From positions 1 to 54,790 of the forward strand of contig JADGPA010000140.1 in the NCBI GenBank assembly GCA_017882685.1: a DNA stretch of 54,790 bases, in the 5' to 3' direction. Positions 31,759 to 39,482 of this stretch are shown piece by piece (the stretch's first letter is position 1; every line of letters begins with the position of its first letter). Below the pieces are notes generated by a model. The model was not told the origin of the DNA and made no database searches. It saw only the letters and a program-made list of their open reading frames with translations. Position numbers and translations under genes: made by a program. This DNA is from Propionibacteriaceae bacterium (GTDB lineage: Bacteria > Actinomycetota > Actinomycetes > Propionibacteriales > Propionibacteriaceae).

Positions 31759-34458
31759 CTACTCGGACGCGGTCGCGACCAGCTCTTCCGCCAAGGGCGC
31801 GTCCTCGACCAGGGCCTCGACGGCGGGCGCCTCGACGGGAGCCTCGGCGACAGGGACCTCAACAACCGGCGCCTCGAACACCTCGGTCTCGACGACGACG
31901 GCCTCGAGCGGGGCCTCCACAACAGCCTCGAGAACCTGCGACTCGGTGACGGCCTCGACCGGTTCGGCAACCGGAGTCGGCCCAACGGCTTCCAGTGCCC
32001 GCGCTGGCGAGCCCGACGTGCCACGCGAGCGACCAGGCCGACGGCTGGCTGGCTGGCTGGCTGGCTGGCGGGTGTTGCGGCGCCCGGCCTCCCGGTCGCC
32101 ACCGTCGGCGGGTGCCTGAGTTGCCACCGGGACGTCGTGGACGTGGTAACCGCGGCCCTTGCAGGTCTCGCACGGCACGGTGAAGGCCTCGGCGAGACCG
32201 GTGCCGATCTTCTTGCGGGTCATCTGCACCAGGCCTAGCGAGGTGACCTCTGCCACCTGGTGGCGGGTCCGGTCGCGGCCAAGGCACTCGACCATTCGGC
32301 GCAGCAGCAGCTCGCGGTTGGCGGGGAGCACCATGTCGATGAAGTCGATCACGATGATGCCGCCGATGTCGCGCAGTCGCAGCTGACGGACGATCTCCTC
32401 AGCTGCCTCGAGGTTGTTCGACGTTACGGTCGCCTCGAGGTTTCCCGACGTCCCGGTGAACTTGCCGGTGTTGACGTCGACGACGGTCATGGCCTCGGTG
32501 CGGTCGATGATCAGCGAGCCGCCGGACGGCAGGAACACCTTGCGCTCAAGGGCCTTCGCCACCTGCTCGTGCACCCGGAAAGAGCTGAACATGTCGCCCT
32601 TGGACGTCCGGTCCCAGTGCTCCAGGCGGGTCGCCAGGTGCGGCGCCACATGCTCCACGTAGGCGTCCACGGTGTCGTAGGCGTCGTCGGCCTTGCCGTT
32701 GCCGTCGATGATCAGCGCGCCAAAGTCCTCGGTGAACAGGTCACGGACGATCCGGACGGTCAGGTCGGGCTCGGCGTAGAGCTGTGCCGGCGCCTGGCCA
32801 CCCTTGACCTTCTTCTCCAGCACCTCCCACTGAGCCTTCAGCCGGTTGACGTCGCGGATCAGTTCCTCTTCGCTGGCCCCCTCGGCGGCAGTGCGAACGA
32901 TGACGGAAGCGTCCGGGCCGATCAGCTCGTCGAGGATGCTCTTGAGTCGACGCCGCTCGGCCTCGGGCAGCTTGCGGGAGATCCCGGAAAGGTGGCCGCC
33001 GGGTGAGTAGACGATGTAGCGGCCGGGAATCGAGATATGCGAGGTCAGCCGCGCGCCCTTGGCGCCGACCGGGTCCTTGCTCACCTGCACCAGCACCTGC
33101 TGGCCGGACTTGAAGACCCGCTCGACCTTCCGGTCATGGCTGGAGACGCCGAAGGACTCCCAGTCGACCTCGCCGGCGTAGAGCACGGCATTGCGACCGC
33201 GGCCGATGTCGACGAACGCCGCCTCCATCGACGGCAGCACGTTCTGGATGCGGCCGAGGTAGATGTTGCCGATCATCGACGTTGCCGATGCCCTGTCGAC
33301 ATAGTGCTCGACCAGGATCCCGTCCTCGAGCACGGCGATCTGGGAGTAGTCGTCCGTCTGGCGGATAAGCATGCGGCGGTCGACCGACTCGCGGCGCGCA
33401 AGGAACTCCGACTCGCTCAGGATCGGCGTACGTCGACGGCCGGCCGTCCGGCCGTCACGACGGCGCTGCTTCTTGGCCTCCATCCGGGTGGAGCCTTCGA
33501 TGCCGGTGACCTCGTCGCTGGTGCTGACGCCACGACGGCGCGGCTCGCGGACACGGACGACCACGTCGATCGTTTCGTCCTCTACCTCACCGGTGTCCTC
33601 ACCGCGACGGCGACGGCGGCGACGACGACGGGGCGTACCCTCACCCGCCGGTTCCTCTCCACCCTCGGCCTCGGCAGGGGTCACGACGTCGCCGTCGACC
33701 TCGTCCTCCGCACCTTCTGCGTCCTCTTCGCCCTCTGCTGCCGGTTCGCCGGCACCGCGACGACGACGGCGGCCACCGCGGCGACGGCGGCGACGGCGCG
33801 GCGTGCCGTCCTCGCCTCCGGCATCGGCCTCGTCGGCTGCTTCGTCCTCGGACTCCTCGTCCTCGGCGAGCGGGTCGGCGTCCTCGTCTGCTTCTGCGTC
33901 CTCGTCGACGGGCTCGAGCCGTCCGCCGATCGCTGCGGCGAGCGAGTCGAGCACCTGCTCGGCATCGGCTGCCTCGCCCAGGCCGAAGGCCTCGGCCTTG
34001 ACCCGGCGGCGGGCGCGCGGACGCTCCTTCTGCACCAGTTCTGCAAGGCTCGCTGCGACGTCCTCCGCGGGCTCTGCAGTCGTCTGAATTGGTTCCTCAA
34101 CAGCCTTCACCGCACGACGGCGGCGCGGCGTCTTCGCCGGGGCCTCTTCGGCGGGCGGTGCTGAGGCCTCGATCATGGGTTCCTGGTCCGGGGCGACCTT
34201 CGCGCGGCTGCGGCGGGCTCGCTTGGGTACCTCCTCCGCGGGGACGGCTTCCTCCGCGGGGACGGCTTCGACCTGCGCTGGGGCAGCCTCGATGACCTCG
34301 ACGGGGGCAGGTTCGGCAGCGGGGGCGGGCGGGGCCACCTCGGCGGGAGGCACGTGGGCCGGCGGGCCGGCGGGCCGGCTGGCTGCGCGACGACGGCGCG
34401 GCGGCGTGGCCGGTTCGGGCGTGGTCTGATCGGTGTTCGGGTAGTCGGAATCGAGCAT
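31759..34458 (-). CDS. rne: Ribonuclease E/G with long disordered ends
   Basis: The 899-residue protein has an acidic and Arg-rich disordered N-terminal region of about 340 residues (Ala/Pro/Glu blocks, RRRRRRRRG runs). An S1 RNA-binding domain follows near 385-460 (SATSMIGNIYLGRIQNVLPS, MEAAFVDIGRGRNAVLYAGE). The catalytic part has the two metal-binding Asp motifs VVDVNTGKF (about 660) and IVIDFIDM (about 704), and a zinc-link CETCKGRG (about 764). A C-terminal tail carries a GGCT microsatellite. It is the main endoribonuclease of mRNA decay and rRNA processing. The start has an ideal Shine-Dalgarno (AAGGAG, six bases). Flanking tails are typical of actinobacterial RNase E. Confidence 0.95.
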   Translation of the reverse strand: MLDSDYPNTDQTTPEPATPPRRRRAASRPAGPPAHVPPAEVAPPAPAAEPAPVEVIEAAPAQVEAVPAEEAVPAEEVPKRARRSRAKVAPDQEPMIEASAPPAEEAPAKTPRRRRAVKAVEEPIQTTAEPAEDVAASLAELVQKERPRARRRVKAEAFGLGEAADAEQVLDSLAAAIGGRLEPVDEDAEADEDADPLAEDEESEDEAADEADAGGEDGTPRRRRRRRGGRRRRRGAGEPAAEGEEDAEGAEDEVDGDVVTPAEAEGGEEPAGEGTPRRRRRRRRRGEDTGEVEDETIDVVVRVREPRRRGVSTSDEVTGIEGSTRMEAKKQRRRDGRTAGRRRTPILSESEFLARRESVDRRMLIRQTDDYSQIAVLEDGILVEHYVDRASATSMIGNIYLGRIQNVLPSMEAAFVDIGRGRNAVLYAGEVDWESFGVSSHDRKVERVFKSGQQVLVQVSKDPVGAKGARLTSHISIPGRYIVYSPGGHLSGISRKLPEAERRRLKSILDELIGPDASVIVRTAAEGASEEELIRDVNRLKAQWEVLEKKVKGGQAPAQLYAEPDLTVRIVRDLFTEDFGALIIDGNGKADDAYDTVDAYVEHVAPHLATRLEHWDRTSKGDMFSSFRVHEQVAKALERKVFLPSGGSLIIDRTEAMTVVDVNTGKFTGTSGNLEATVTSNNLEAAEEIVRQLRLRDIGGIIVIDFIDMVLPANRELLLRRMVECLGRDRTRHQVAEVTSLGLVQMTRKKIGTGLAEAFTVPCETCKGRGYHVHDVPVATQAPADGGDREAGRRNTRQPASQPASRRPGRSRGTSGSPARALEAVGPTPVAEPVEAVTESQVLEAVVEAPLEAVVVETEVFEAPVVEVPVAEAPVEAPAVEALVEDAPLAEELVATASE
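32043..32069. repeat. Tetranucleotide microsatellite (GGCT)6.75 inside rne
   Basis: Six full GGCT units plus GGC lie in the C-terminal part of rne, encoding a Pro-Ala-Ser-Gln run on the minus strand. Gain or loss of one unit would shift the frame for the last 95 codons or so. Confidence 0.9.
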
Positions 34459-34712
34459 TTAGCTCTCCTTAGGCGGCGGGGGTGCCGCAAACGTGGCTGC
34501 CATGGGCAGCGAAGCCTGTTCGGTCGAATGCACCAGCGCCGTCGCCCCCGCGGTCGTCTCCGTCGCGGTGAGGGTCAGCGCCGTGGTCGGTCTGTCACAC
34601 CGGTCACAACATTCGAGGGCTGAAAGCCTGGATGACCATCAGCCTGCAACCAGTATTCCACACTCCCCGAATCCCGGCGGGAATCGTTCGCCCCCGTTGC
34701 GAAAACCGCAGT

Positions 34713-35411
34713 TCAGGCCAGTGGATCTGCGATTCGTCCGTCTTCCCAGACACCCTGCTCGATGCGGGTGATCAAGGCGGACTGCGCGCTATTCAACCCC
34801 GGACGCAGCGCCTGCAGCGCCTGCACCACGTCGTCCGGACGCACCAGCGGCTCGGCGACGACGGAGGTGAGCTCGAAGGCCGCGCCGTCGGCGACAAGGC
34901 CAAGGACCGCCGGGCGGACGTCAAACGTGCGGAGCCCGTTCTTGGTCATCCGCTGCACCTCGTGCGACTGCGTCGCCAGCAGGCCGGCCACGGCTGCAGC
35001 CAGTTCCTCGGCATCGACCCCGCCGAGTTCGACCAGCCACCGCGAGGCCGACAATCTGTCGGCCAGCGAACCCGCGGCGGCTTCGACGACCCGGACGATC
35101 ACGAGCCCGTCGGGCATGGCGGCATTCAGGCGGTCACGGACCAGGTCGGGATCCAGCTGGGCGGCGAGGCCGATCTCCAGGTACTCGGCCTCGCTGGCCG
35201 CTCCGGTGGGCGAGGCGTTGGCGTAGCTGATCCGCGGGTGCGGCGAGAAGCCGGAGGAGAAGGCCATCGGGATGCCCGCCCGGCGCAGCGCCCTTTCGAA
35301 GGCGCGGCCGAAGTCACGGTGCGAGGCGAACCTCGCCCGTCCACGCTTGGCGTACTGGACACGCAGGCGCTGGACGGGCGGGGCCTGCTGGACCGGTGGC
35401 TGTCGTGACAC
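34713..35411 (-). CDS. TIGR03936-type radical-SAM-associated protein (DUF2344)
   Basis: The 232-residue protein contains RLRVQYAKRGRARFASHRDF, AFERALRRAGIPMAFSSGFS, PHPRISYANASPTGAASEAE and YLEIGLAAQLDPDLVRDRLN, the DUF2344 pattern. It normally lies directly beside the radical-SAM protein TIGR03960, which here is about 4 kb away at 39483. The two are thought to act together, possibly in rRNA or tRNA modification, but this is unproven. The frame is open to a GTG at 35432; a TAGGCT hexamer seven bases before the GTG at 35411 supports the shorter form with a leaderless start. The adjacent acetyltransferase diverges from it. Confidence 0.88.
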   Translation of the reverse strand: MSRQPPVQQAPPVQRLRVQYAKRGRARFASHRDFGRAFERALRRAGIPMAFSSGFSPHPRISYANASPTGAASEAEYLEIGLAAQLDPDLVRDRLNAAMPDGLVIVRVVEAAAGSLADRLSASRWLVELGGVDAEELAAAVAGLLATQSHEVQRMTKNGLRTFDVRPAVLGLVADGAAFELTSVVAEPLVRPDDVVQALQALRPGLNSAQSALITRIEQGVWEDGRIADPLA

Positions 35412-35418
35412 GGCCGAC

Positions 35419-35424
35419 AGCCTA
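35419..35424 (-). promoter_or_regulatory. -10 hexamer TAGGCT of the TIGR03936 gene (leaderless type)
   Basis: TAGGCT, seven bases (GTCGGCC), then GTG at 35411. It sits back-to-back with the TACGCT hexamer of the divergent acetyltransferase, 18 bases away. It decides the start proposed for this gene. Confidence 0.45.
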
Positions 35425-35442
35425 ACTGCCACCGCACCCCAC

Positions 35443-35448
35443 TACGCT
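35443..35448 (+). promoter_or_regulatory. -10 hexamer TACGCT of the acetyltransferase gene (leaderless type)
   Basis: TACGCT, seven bases (GACGCAG), then the GTG at 35456. No Shine-Dalgarno of useful spacing is present, so a leaderless transcript is likely. Confidence 0.45.
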
Positions 35449-35455
35449 GACGCAG

Positions 35456-35947
35456 GTGATCGAGCTACGTCGCGCTCGCGAGGATGAGTGGGCAGCCGTG
35501 GGCGAACTCACCGCCGTCGCCTACCTCGCCGACGACGCGATGGGACCGGAGGACCCGTACTACGAGGTGCTGCGTGACGCCGCATCCAGGGCACGGGAGG
35601 CCGACCTGTGGGTGGCCGTCGACGGGAACGGGGCGCTGCTCGGCACCGTCACGTGGTGCCCGCCAGGTTCGAGCTACCGCGAGCTGGCCGGAGCCGACGA
35701 GAGTGAGTTCCGGACCCTTGCTGTTGCTCCCGCAGGGCGTGGACAGGGCGTTGGCGGGGCCCTCGTGTGCCATTGCATCCAGCTCGCCACCGAAGCGGGG
35801 TCGAGCTCTGTGGTCATCTCGACCGCCCCGTGGATGAGCACAGCCCATCGGCTGTACCGGCGCTTTGGATTCCTCCCCGCGCCGGAAAGGGACTGGTCAC
35901 CGCGACCCGACGTACGACTGCTGGCTCTCGTCCGTCCGCTGCGGTAG
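35456..35947 (+). CDS. GNAT-family N-acetyltransferase
   Basis: The 163-residue protein starts VIELRRAREDEWAAVGELTA and has the GNAT core: LWVAVDGNGALLGTVTW, ESEFRTLAVAPAGRGQGVGG (the Arg/Gln-x-x-Gly-x-Gly/Ala acetyl-CoA loop, here GRGQGVGG) and MSTAHRLYRRFGFLPAPERD at the end. The acceptor is not predictable. The gene stands alone, diverging from the TIGR03936 gene, and its stop is four bases from the stop of the SulP gene on the other strand. Confidence 0.86.
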   Translation: MIELRRAREDEWAAVGELTAVAYLADDAMGPEDPYYEVLRDAASRAREADLWVAVDGNGALLGTVTWCPPGSSYRELAGADESEFRTLAVAPAGRGQGVGGALVCHCIQLATEAGSSSVVISTAPWMSTAHRLYRRFGFLPAPERDWSPRPDVRLLALVRPLR

Positions 35948-35951
35948 CCGG

Positions 35952-37721
35952 TCAGCGCCCGCTCTCGGTGCCCTGCCCCGTCGTGGCTTCCGGGATGCCC
36001 TCGGGCAGGGTGCCGTAGACCGACTTGTGCCACTTCGCGAATGCCGCGACGGCGGTCGGCAGGGTGGCGAAGATCCGGTCATCTCCCACCTTCTCGACGA
36101 AGCCGGCTGCAGCCAGCTGGTCGCGGAGGTCCCTCTTCACCCTTGCCATGGCGAACACGATCCCCGCCTCCTCCAGCGATACCCGGAGCTGCTCGAGGGT
36201 GTCGACCGCGGTCAGGTCGACCTCGACGTTGGCCTCAGCGTTGAGAACGAACCATTGCGGCTGGGGATGGGTCCGGGCCACCGACGCCATGGCCCGACCA
36301 AGGAAGTCGTCGGCGTTGGCGAAGAACAGCGGCGAGTCATAGCGGTAGACCACGAGGCCGGGCACCTGCGTTGCTAGCGGGTAGTCGTCAACATCGTGCA
36401 TGCCGGCAAGGCCGGGCACGTAGCCGAGGATGCCGTCGTGCGGGTGCACGATCCTCCGGATCAGGTCGAGGATGGACAGCCCTACGGCGATCCCGATGCC
36501 GACCAGCAGGCCGGTGGCCAGCACACCGACGAAGGTGACGAGGGCGAGCACGATCTCGCTGCGCCGAAAGGCCGCGATGCGCCGCAGTTCCGCGACGTCG
36601 ACGAGCCGCAGGCCCGCGTAGACGACCACGCCCCCGAGCGCAGCCTGCGGGAACGCCGCCAGGACTGGCCCGAAGACGAAGATCGACCCCAGCACCATGG
36701 CGGCCGCGACAAGGGAGTGCAGCTGGGTCCGGCTGCCGGCGGAGTCGCCGATCACCGTACGGCTCGCCGACGAGGAGATCGGGAAGCCGGCGAGGAAGCC
36801 GTTGGCGAGGTTGGCCGCTCCCATTGCCAGCAGCTCGCTGTTGGCGTCCAACAGCTCATGCTTGCGGGCAGCGAACGCCCGTCCGGTGAGGATCACGTCG
36901 CTGTAGCCGACGACGGCGATGCCGAGCGCCACCGTCAAGAGTTGCAGCAGGTTGACCCCGTCCGGGTTGGGTAGCGCTGGCTGTGGGACGGTGGTGGGCA
37001 CAGCTCCGATGACGGCGATGCCCTGCGCGGCCGAACCGGCGAGCGCCACCGCCGCGGCGGCGGCCAGCATCACCAGCAGCGGTCCCGGCAAGGACGGGGT
37101 CCAGCGGCGCAGGGCGAACAGGGCGAGCGCAACGACGAGCCCGAGCGCGAGCGTTGGCAGGTGGATGGCGCCGAACTGCGCGATCACCGACCCCGCTTCC
37201 TCCCAGGCGCTGTCCCCGGTGACGTGCAGCCCGGTCAGCTTGCCGAGCTGACTGAACACCATCAGGATCCCGATGCCGGCCAGGTAGCCCACCAGCACTG
37301 GCCGGGACAACAGGTTGGCGAGGAAGCCGAGCCGAGCGACGCGTCCGACAAGGCAGACGACCCCGACGGCGACGGCGATCAGCGCTGCGAGTTCGGCGCG
37401 GCGCTGGTCCTCCACCGGACCGGCGAGCGCGAAGATGCCGGCGGCCGTCATCAGCGCCGTGGTCGACTCGGGGCCGATCGAGAGCTGCCTCGACCCTCCC
37501 AGCACGGCGTAGACGGCCATGGGTGCCAGTACCGCCCAGAGGCCGGCGACCGGCGGCAGGCCGATGATCTCTGCGTAGGCCATCACTTGTGGCACAAGGT
37601 AGGCCGCGACGGTGACGCCGGCGATCAGGTCGCCCCGCAGCCACGAGCGGTCGTAGCCGAGCAGGGTTACCAGTCCCGGGGTCCACTTGCGCCAGCCGGT
37701 GGACCGCTCTTGCTGCTGCAC
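35952..37721 (-). CDS. SulP family (SLC26-like) anion transporter with STAS domain
   Basis: The 589-residue protein has about 12-14 membrane segments typical of SulP: LRGDLIAGVTVAAYLVPQVM, LAPMAVYAVLGGSRQLSIGP and NLANGFLAGFPISSSASRTV with the Ser-rich SulP signature. A cytoplasmic STAS domain begins near residue 450 (VPGLVVYRYDSPLFFANADD, VDLTAVDTLEQLRVSLEEAG). Bacterial members carry sulfate, bicarbonate or dicarboxylates; the substrate cannot be read. No carbonic anhydrase or sulfate-assimilation genes adjoin it. The GTG start is six bases after TAGGTT, so it is probably leaderless. Confidence 0.93.
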   Translation of the reverse strand: MQQQERSTGWRKWTPGLVTLLGYDRSWLRGDLIAGVTVAAYLVPQVMAYAEIIGLPPVAGLWAVLAPMAVYAVLGGSRQLSIGPESTTALMTAAGIFALAGPVEDQRRAELAALIAVAVGVVCLVGRVARLGFLANLLSRPVLVGYLAGIGILMVFSQLGKLTGLHVTGDSAWEEAGSVIAQFGAIHLPTLALGLVVALALFALRRWTPSLPGPLLVMLAAAAAVALAGSAAQGIAVIGAVPTTVPQPALPNPDGVNLLQLLTVALGIAVVGYSDVILTGRAFAARKHELLDANSELLAMGAANLANGFLAGFPISSSASRTVIGDSAGSRTQLHSLVAAAMVLGSIFVFGPVLAAFPQAALGGVVVYAGLRLVDVAELRRIAAFRRSEIVLALVTFVGVLATGLLVGIGIAVGLSILDLIRRIVHPHDGILGYVPGLAGMHDVDDYPLATQVPGLVVYRYDSPLFFANADDFLGRAMASVARTHPQPQWFVLNAEANVEVDLTAVDTLEQLRVSLEEAGIVFAMARVKRDLRDQLAAAGFVEKVGDDRIFATLPTAVAAFAKWHKSVYGTLPEGIPEATTGQGTESGR

Positions 37722-37727
37722 GCGGCA

Positions 37728-37733
37728 AACCTA
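37728..37733 (-). promoter_or_regulatory. -10 hexamer TAGGTT of the SulP gene (leaderless type)
   Basis: On the minus strand TAGGTT, six bases (TGCCGC), then the GTG at 37721. No Shine-Dalgarno is present. Confidence 0.45.
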
Positions 37734-37831
37734 ACCGTTGCCCGTCGCCGCACGCCGCAAGGACGCCGGAAATGCTCGACGACGGCTCGGCCGCAGTGAC
37801 TGCTGAGCCCGGCGAGGCCCGAGCCTGACAG

Positions 37832-39421
37832 CTACCGTCCCGTGACGTCGGCCACCCAGGCCCCCGGAAGGCCGAGGCTGATGCGCCAGCCTTCCGCCGT
37901 GCGTGTGACGGTGCCGGTGGTGCCGGTAACGGAGGTGGCGGTCATCGACTTCACGAGGCCGCCGGCGTACCGCTCGGTGACCTGCAGCGAGCGCAACGTG
38001 CCGATGCCGAAGAGCCCGGTCGCCTTGGCCTGGCTCACCTTGGCCGTCCAGCTGCGGTAGGGATTGCCGGGCGCGAGGACCGAGTAAGGATCGTCGACAT
38101 GGCCGAGATAGTCGACCACCGTGGTGTTGAACGCGTCGGCATTGGAAACCGTGCCGGAGTAGGTAATGCCGCCGACGGTGTAGCTGCCCGAGGAGGCGAA
38201 GTACGGCGTCTCCGCGATCTGATCCGTTGCCGTGGCCGAAGGTCTCAGCACCTGCACCCTGCTGCTTGGCATGGTCTGGTCGACCGCGCGCCTCCAGTCG
38301 GCGCTTCCTGCACCGCCGGCCTTCTTCCACCCGGTGAAGTTCTGGCTGCGGGAGTCGTCGAAGACCTGGCAATCGCAGGCCGGGTTGGCCCCGAGCGCGT
38401 CCATCTCGGTCTTCCATTTCAAGGCCGATGTGATGACGTACGACCGTGCGGCGATCACCTGTGCCTTTAGCGCCTCCATGCCTCCCCCGGCGGCGCTGCC
38501 CCACGATGAGGGCATCTCGTCGATGCCGTACAGGTACTCCGTGTTCATCTTCAGCTCGTTGACAACGTTCGGGCGGCCGCCGATCACGGTCACCTGCAGG
38601 TTTCCGTACCGGTAGCTGCCGTGCGCGCCGGCGACAGAGACGGTTGCCTTTGCGGTGTTCCAGGTGAAGCCAAGTCGTGTGGCCGTCACGGTCTTCGTCC
38701 TCCCGTTGGCCAGCGTCACCTTCGCCGTTGCCTTCGACCCGCGGACGCCGATCGCGATCGGCTTTCGTGCCTTCGTTGTGGCACCGACGGTGGTGCCGTC
38801 ATTGATGCTGAATCCGCCGGTCGTGATGGAGAGCGTGGTCGTGGTACGCGAGTCCGCGGGCGGCCCGAGCACCTGCACCTTGACGGTGCGCGGGTTGTTG
38901 ATGGCTGTGTCGACCTTCGCGCCGGCGTAGTAGTACTCGAGGATCTGCTCGGCGCTCCAGTCCTTATCCCTGGCCAGCTCGTAGGCGCCGTACTGGGCCA
39001 TGCCGACACCATGCCCCCGCCCGGATCCGGTGACGGCGAAGTTCGCCGGCACGAAGTGGACGGTGAACCGCGCGCTCATGGCCTTGCCGCTAACCGCGAA
39101 GCGGTAGGTGCGGTCGCCCACTGAGTGCTTCACCTTGACGCTGCCCTTGCCGGAGCGGATGGCCACCTTCTTCTCCGTCACCCAGGCGCCGTCTTTCAGG
39201 TATTGCAAGGTGGCGGTGGCCTTCTTCACAGCGTGGCCGTTGTTCTTGAACGCGACGCTCAGCTTGATCGCGGTATCGCTGGTGGTCGTGCCTCCACCGG
39301 CTGCGGCACCGGTGAGGGTGTATCCCGTCGCTGCCCGGGCTGGCCCGGGCGCGACCAGCAACGACAGCAGGCTCAGGATCGTGATCATCAGCCCCATGAG
39401 GGCTCGTCGAAAGTGGCGCAC
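37832..39421 (-). CDS. Secreted SpoIID/LytB domain protein
   Basis: The 529-residue protein has a signal peptide (residues 1-30, ending PARAATG) and a beta-rich N-terminal region. The SpoIID/LytB domain follows: FAVTGSGRGHGVGMAQYGAY, ELARDKDWSAEQILEYYYAG, NVVNELKMNTEYLYGIDEMP and GMEALKAQVIAARSYVITSA. Spore-forming relatives are lytic transglycosylases that cut peptidoglycan stripped of stem peptides; in non-sporulating actinobacteria the domain occurs in secreted wall-associated proteins of unclear role. The ASSGSYTVGGITYSG block is a common extension. It starts at a GTG with a poorly placed GAGGA. No operon partner is visible. Confidence 0.88.
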   Translation of the reverse strand: MRHFRRALMGLMITILSLLSLLVAPGPARAATGYTLTGAAAGGGTTTSDTAIKLSVAFKNNGHAVKKATATLQYLKDGAWVTEKKVAIRSGKGSVKVKHSVGDRTYRFAVSGKAMSARFTVHFVPANFAVTGSGRGHGVGMAQYGAYELARDKDWSAEQILEYYYAGAKVDTAINNPRTVKVQVLGPPADSRTTTTLSITTGGFSINDGTTVGATTKARKPIAIGVRGSKATAKVTLANGRTKTVTATRLGFTWNTAKATVSVAGAHGSYRYGNLQVTVIGGRPNVVNELKMNTEYLYGIDEMPSSWGSAAGGGMEALKAQVIAARSYVITSALKWKTEMDALGANPACDCQVFDDSRSQNFTGWKKAGGAGSADWRRAVDQTMPSSRVQVLRPSATATDQIAETPYFASSGSYTVGGITYSGTVSNADAFNTTVVDYLGHVDDPYSVLAPGNPYRSWTAKVSQAKATGLFGIGTLRSLQVTERYAGGLVKSMTATSVTGTTGTVTRTAEGWRISLGLPGAWVADVTGR

Positions 39422-39482
39422 TCCTCAGGTTCTCACGCCACTCGAGGTGGCCGCCGGGACTCTGCCGAGGTCGTACAGGTCG

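Noticed and set aside
31497-32102. A 201-codon minus-strand frame with Ser/Arg-rich product
   Set aside because: It overlaps the RNase E tail and the end of nadE and has no start signal. I treat it only as the frame that slippage at the GGCT repeat could expose.
33037-34164. A 375-codon plus-strand frame opposite rne
   Set aside because: It is the complement of the low-complexity RNase E N-terminus and has no family features. The rne frame has an ideal Shine-Dalgarno and catalytic motifs.
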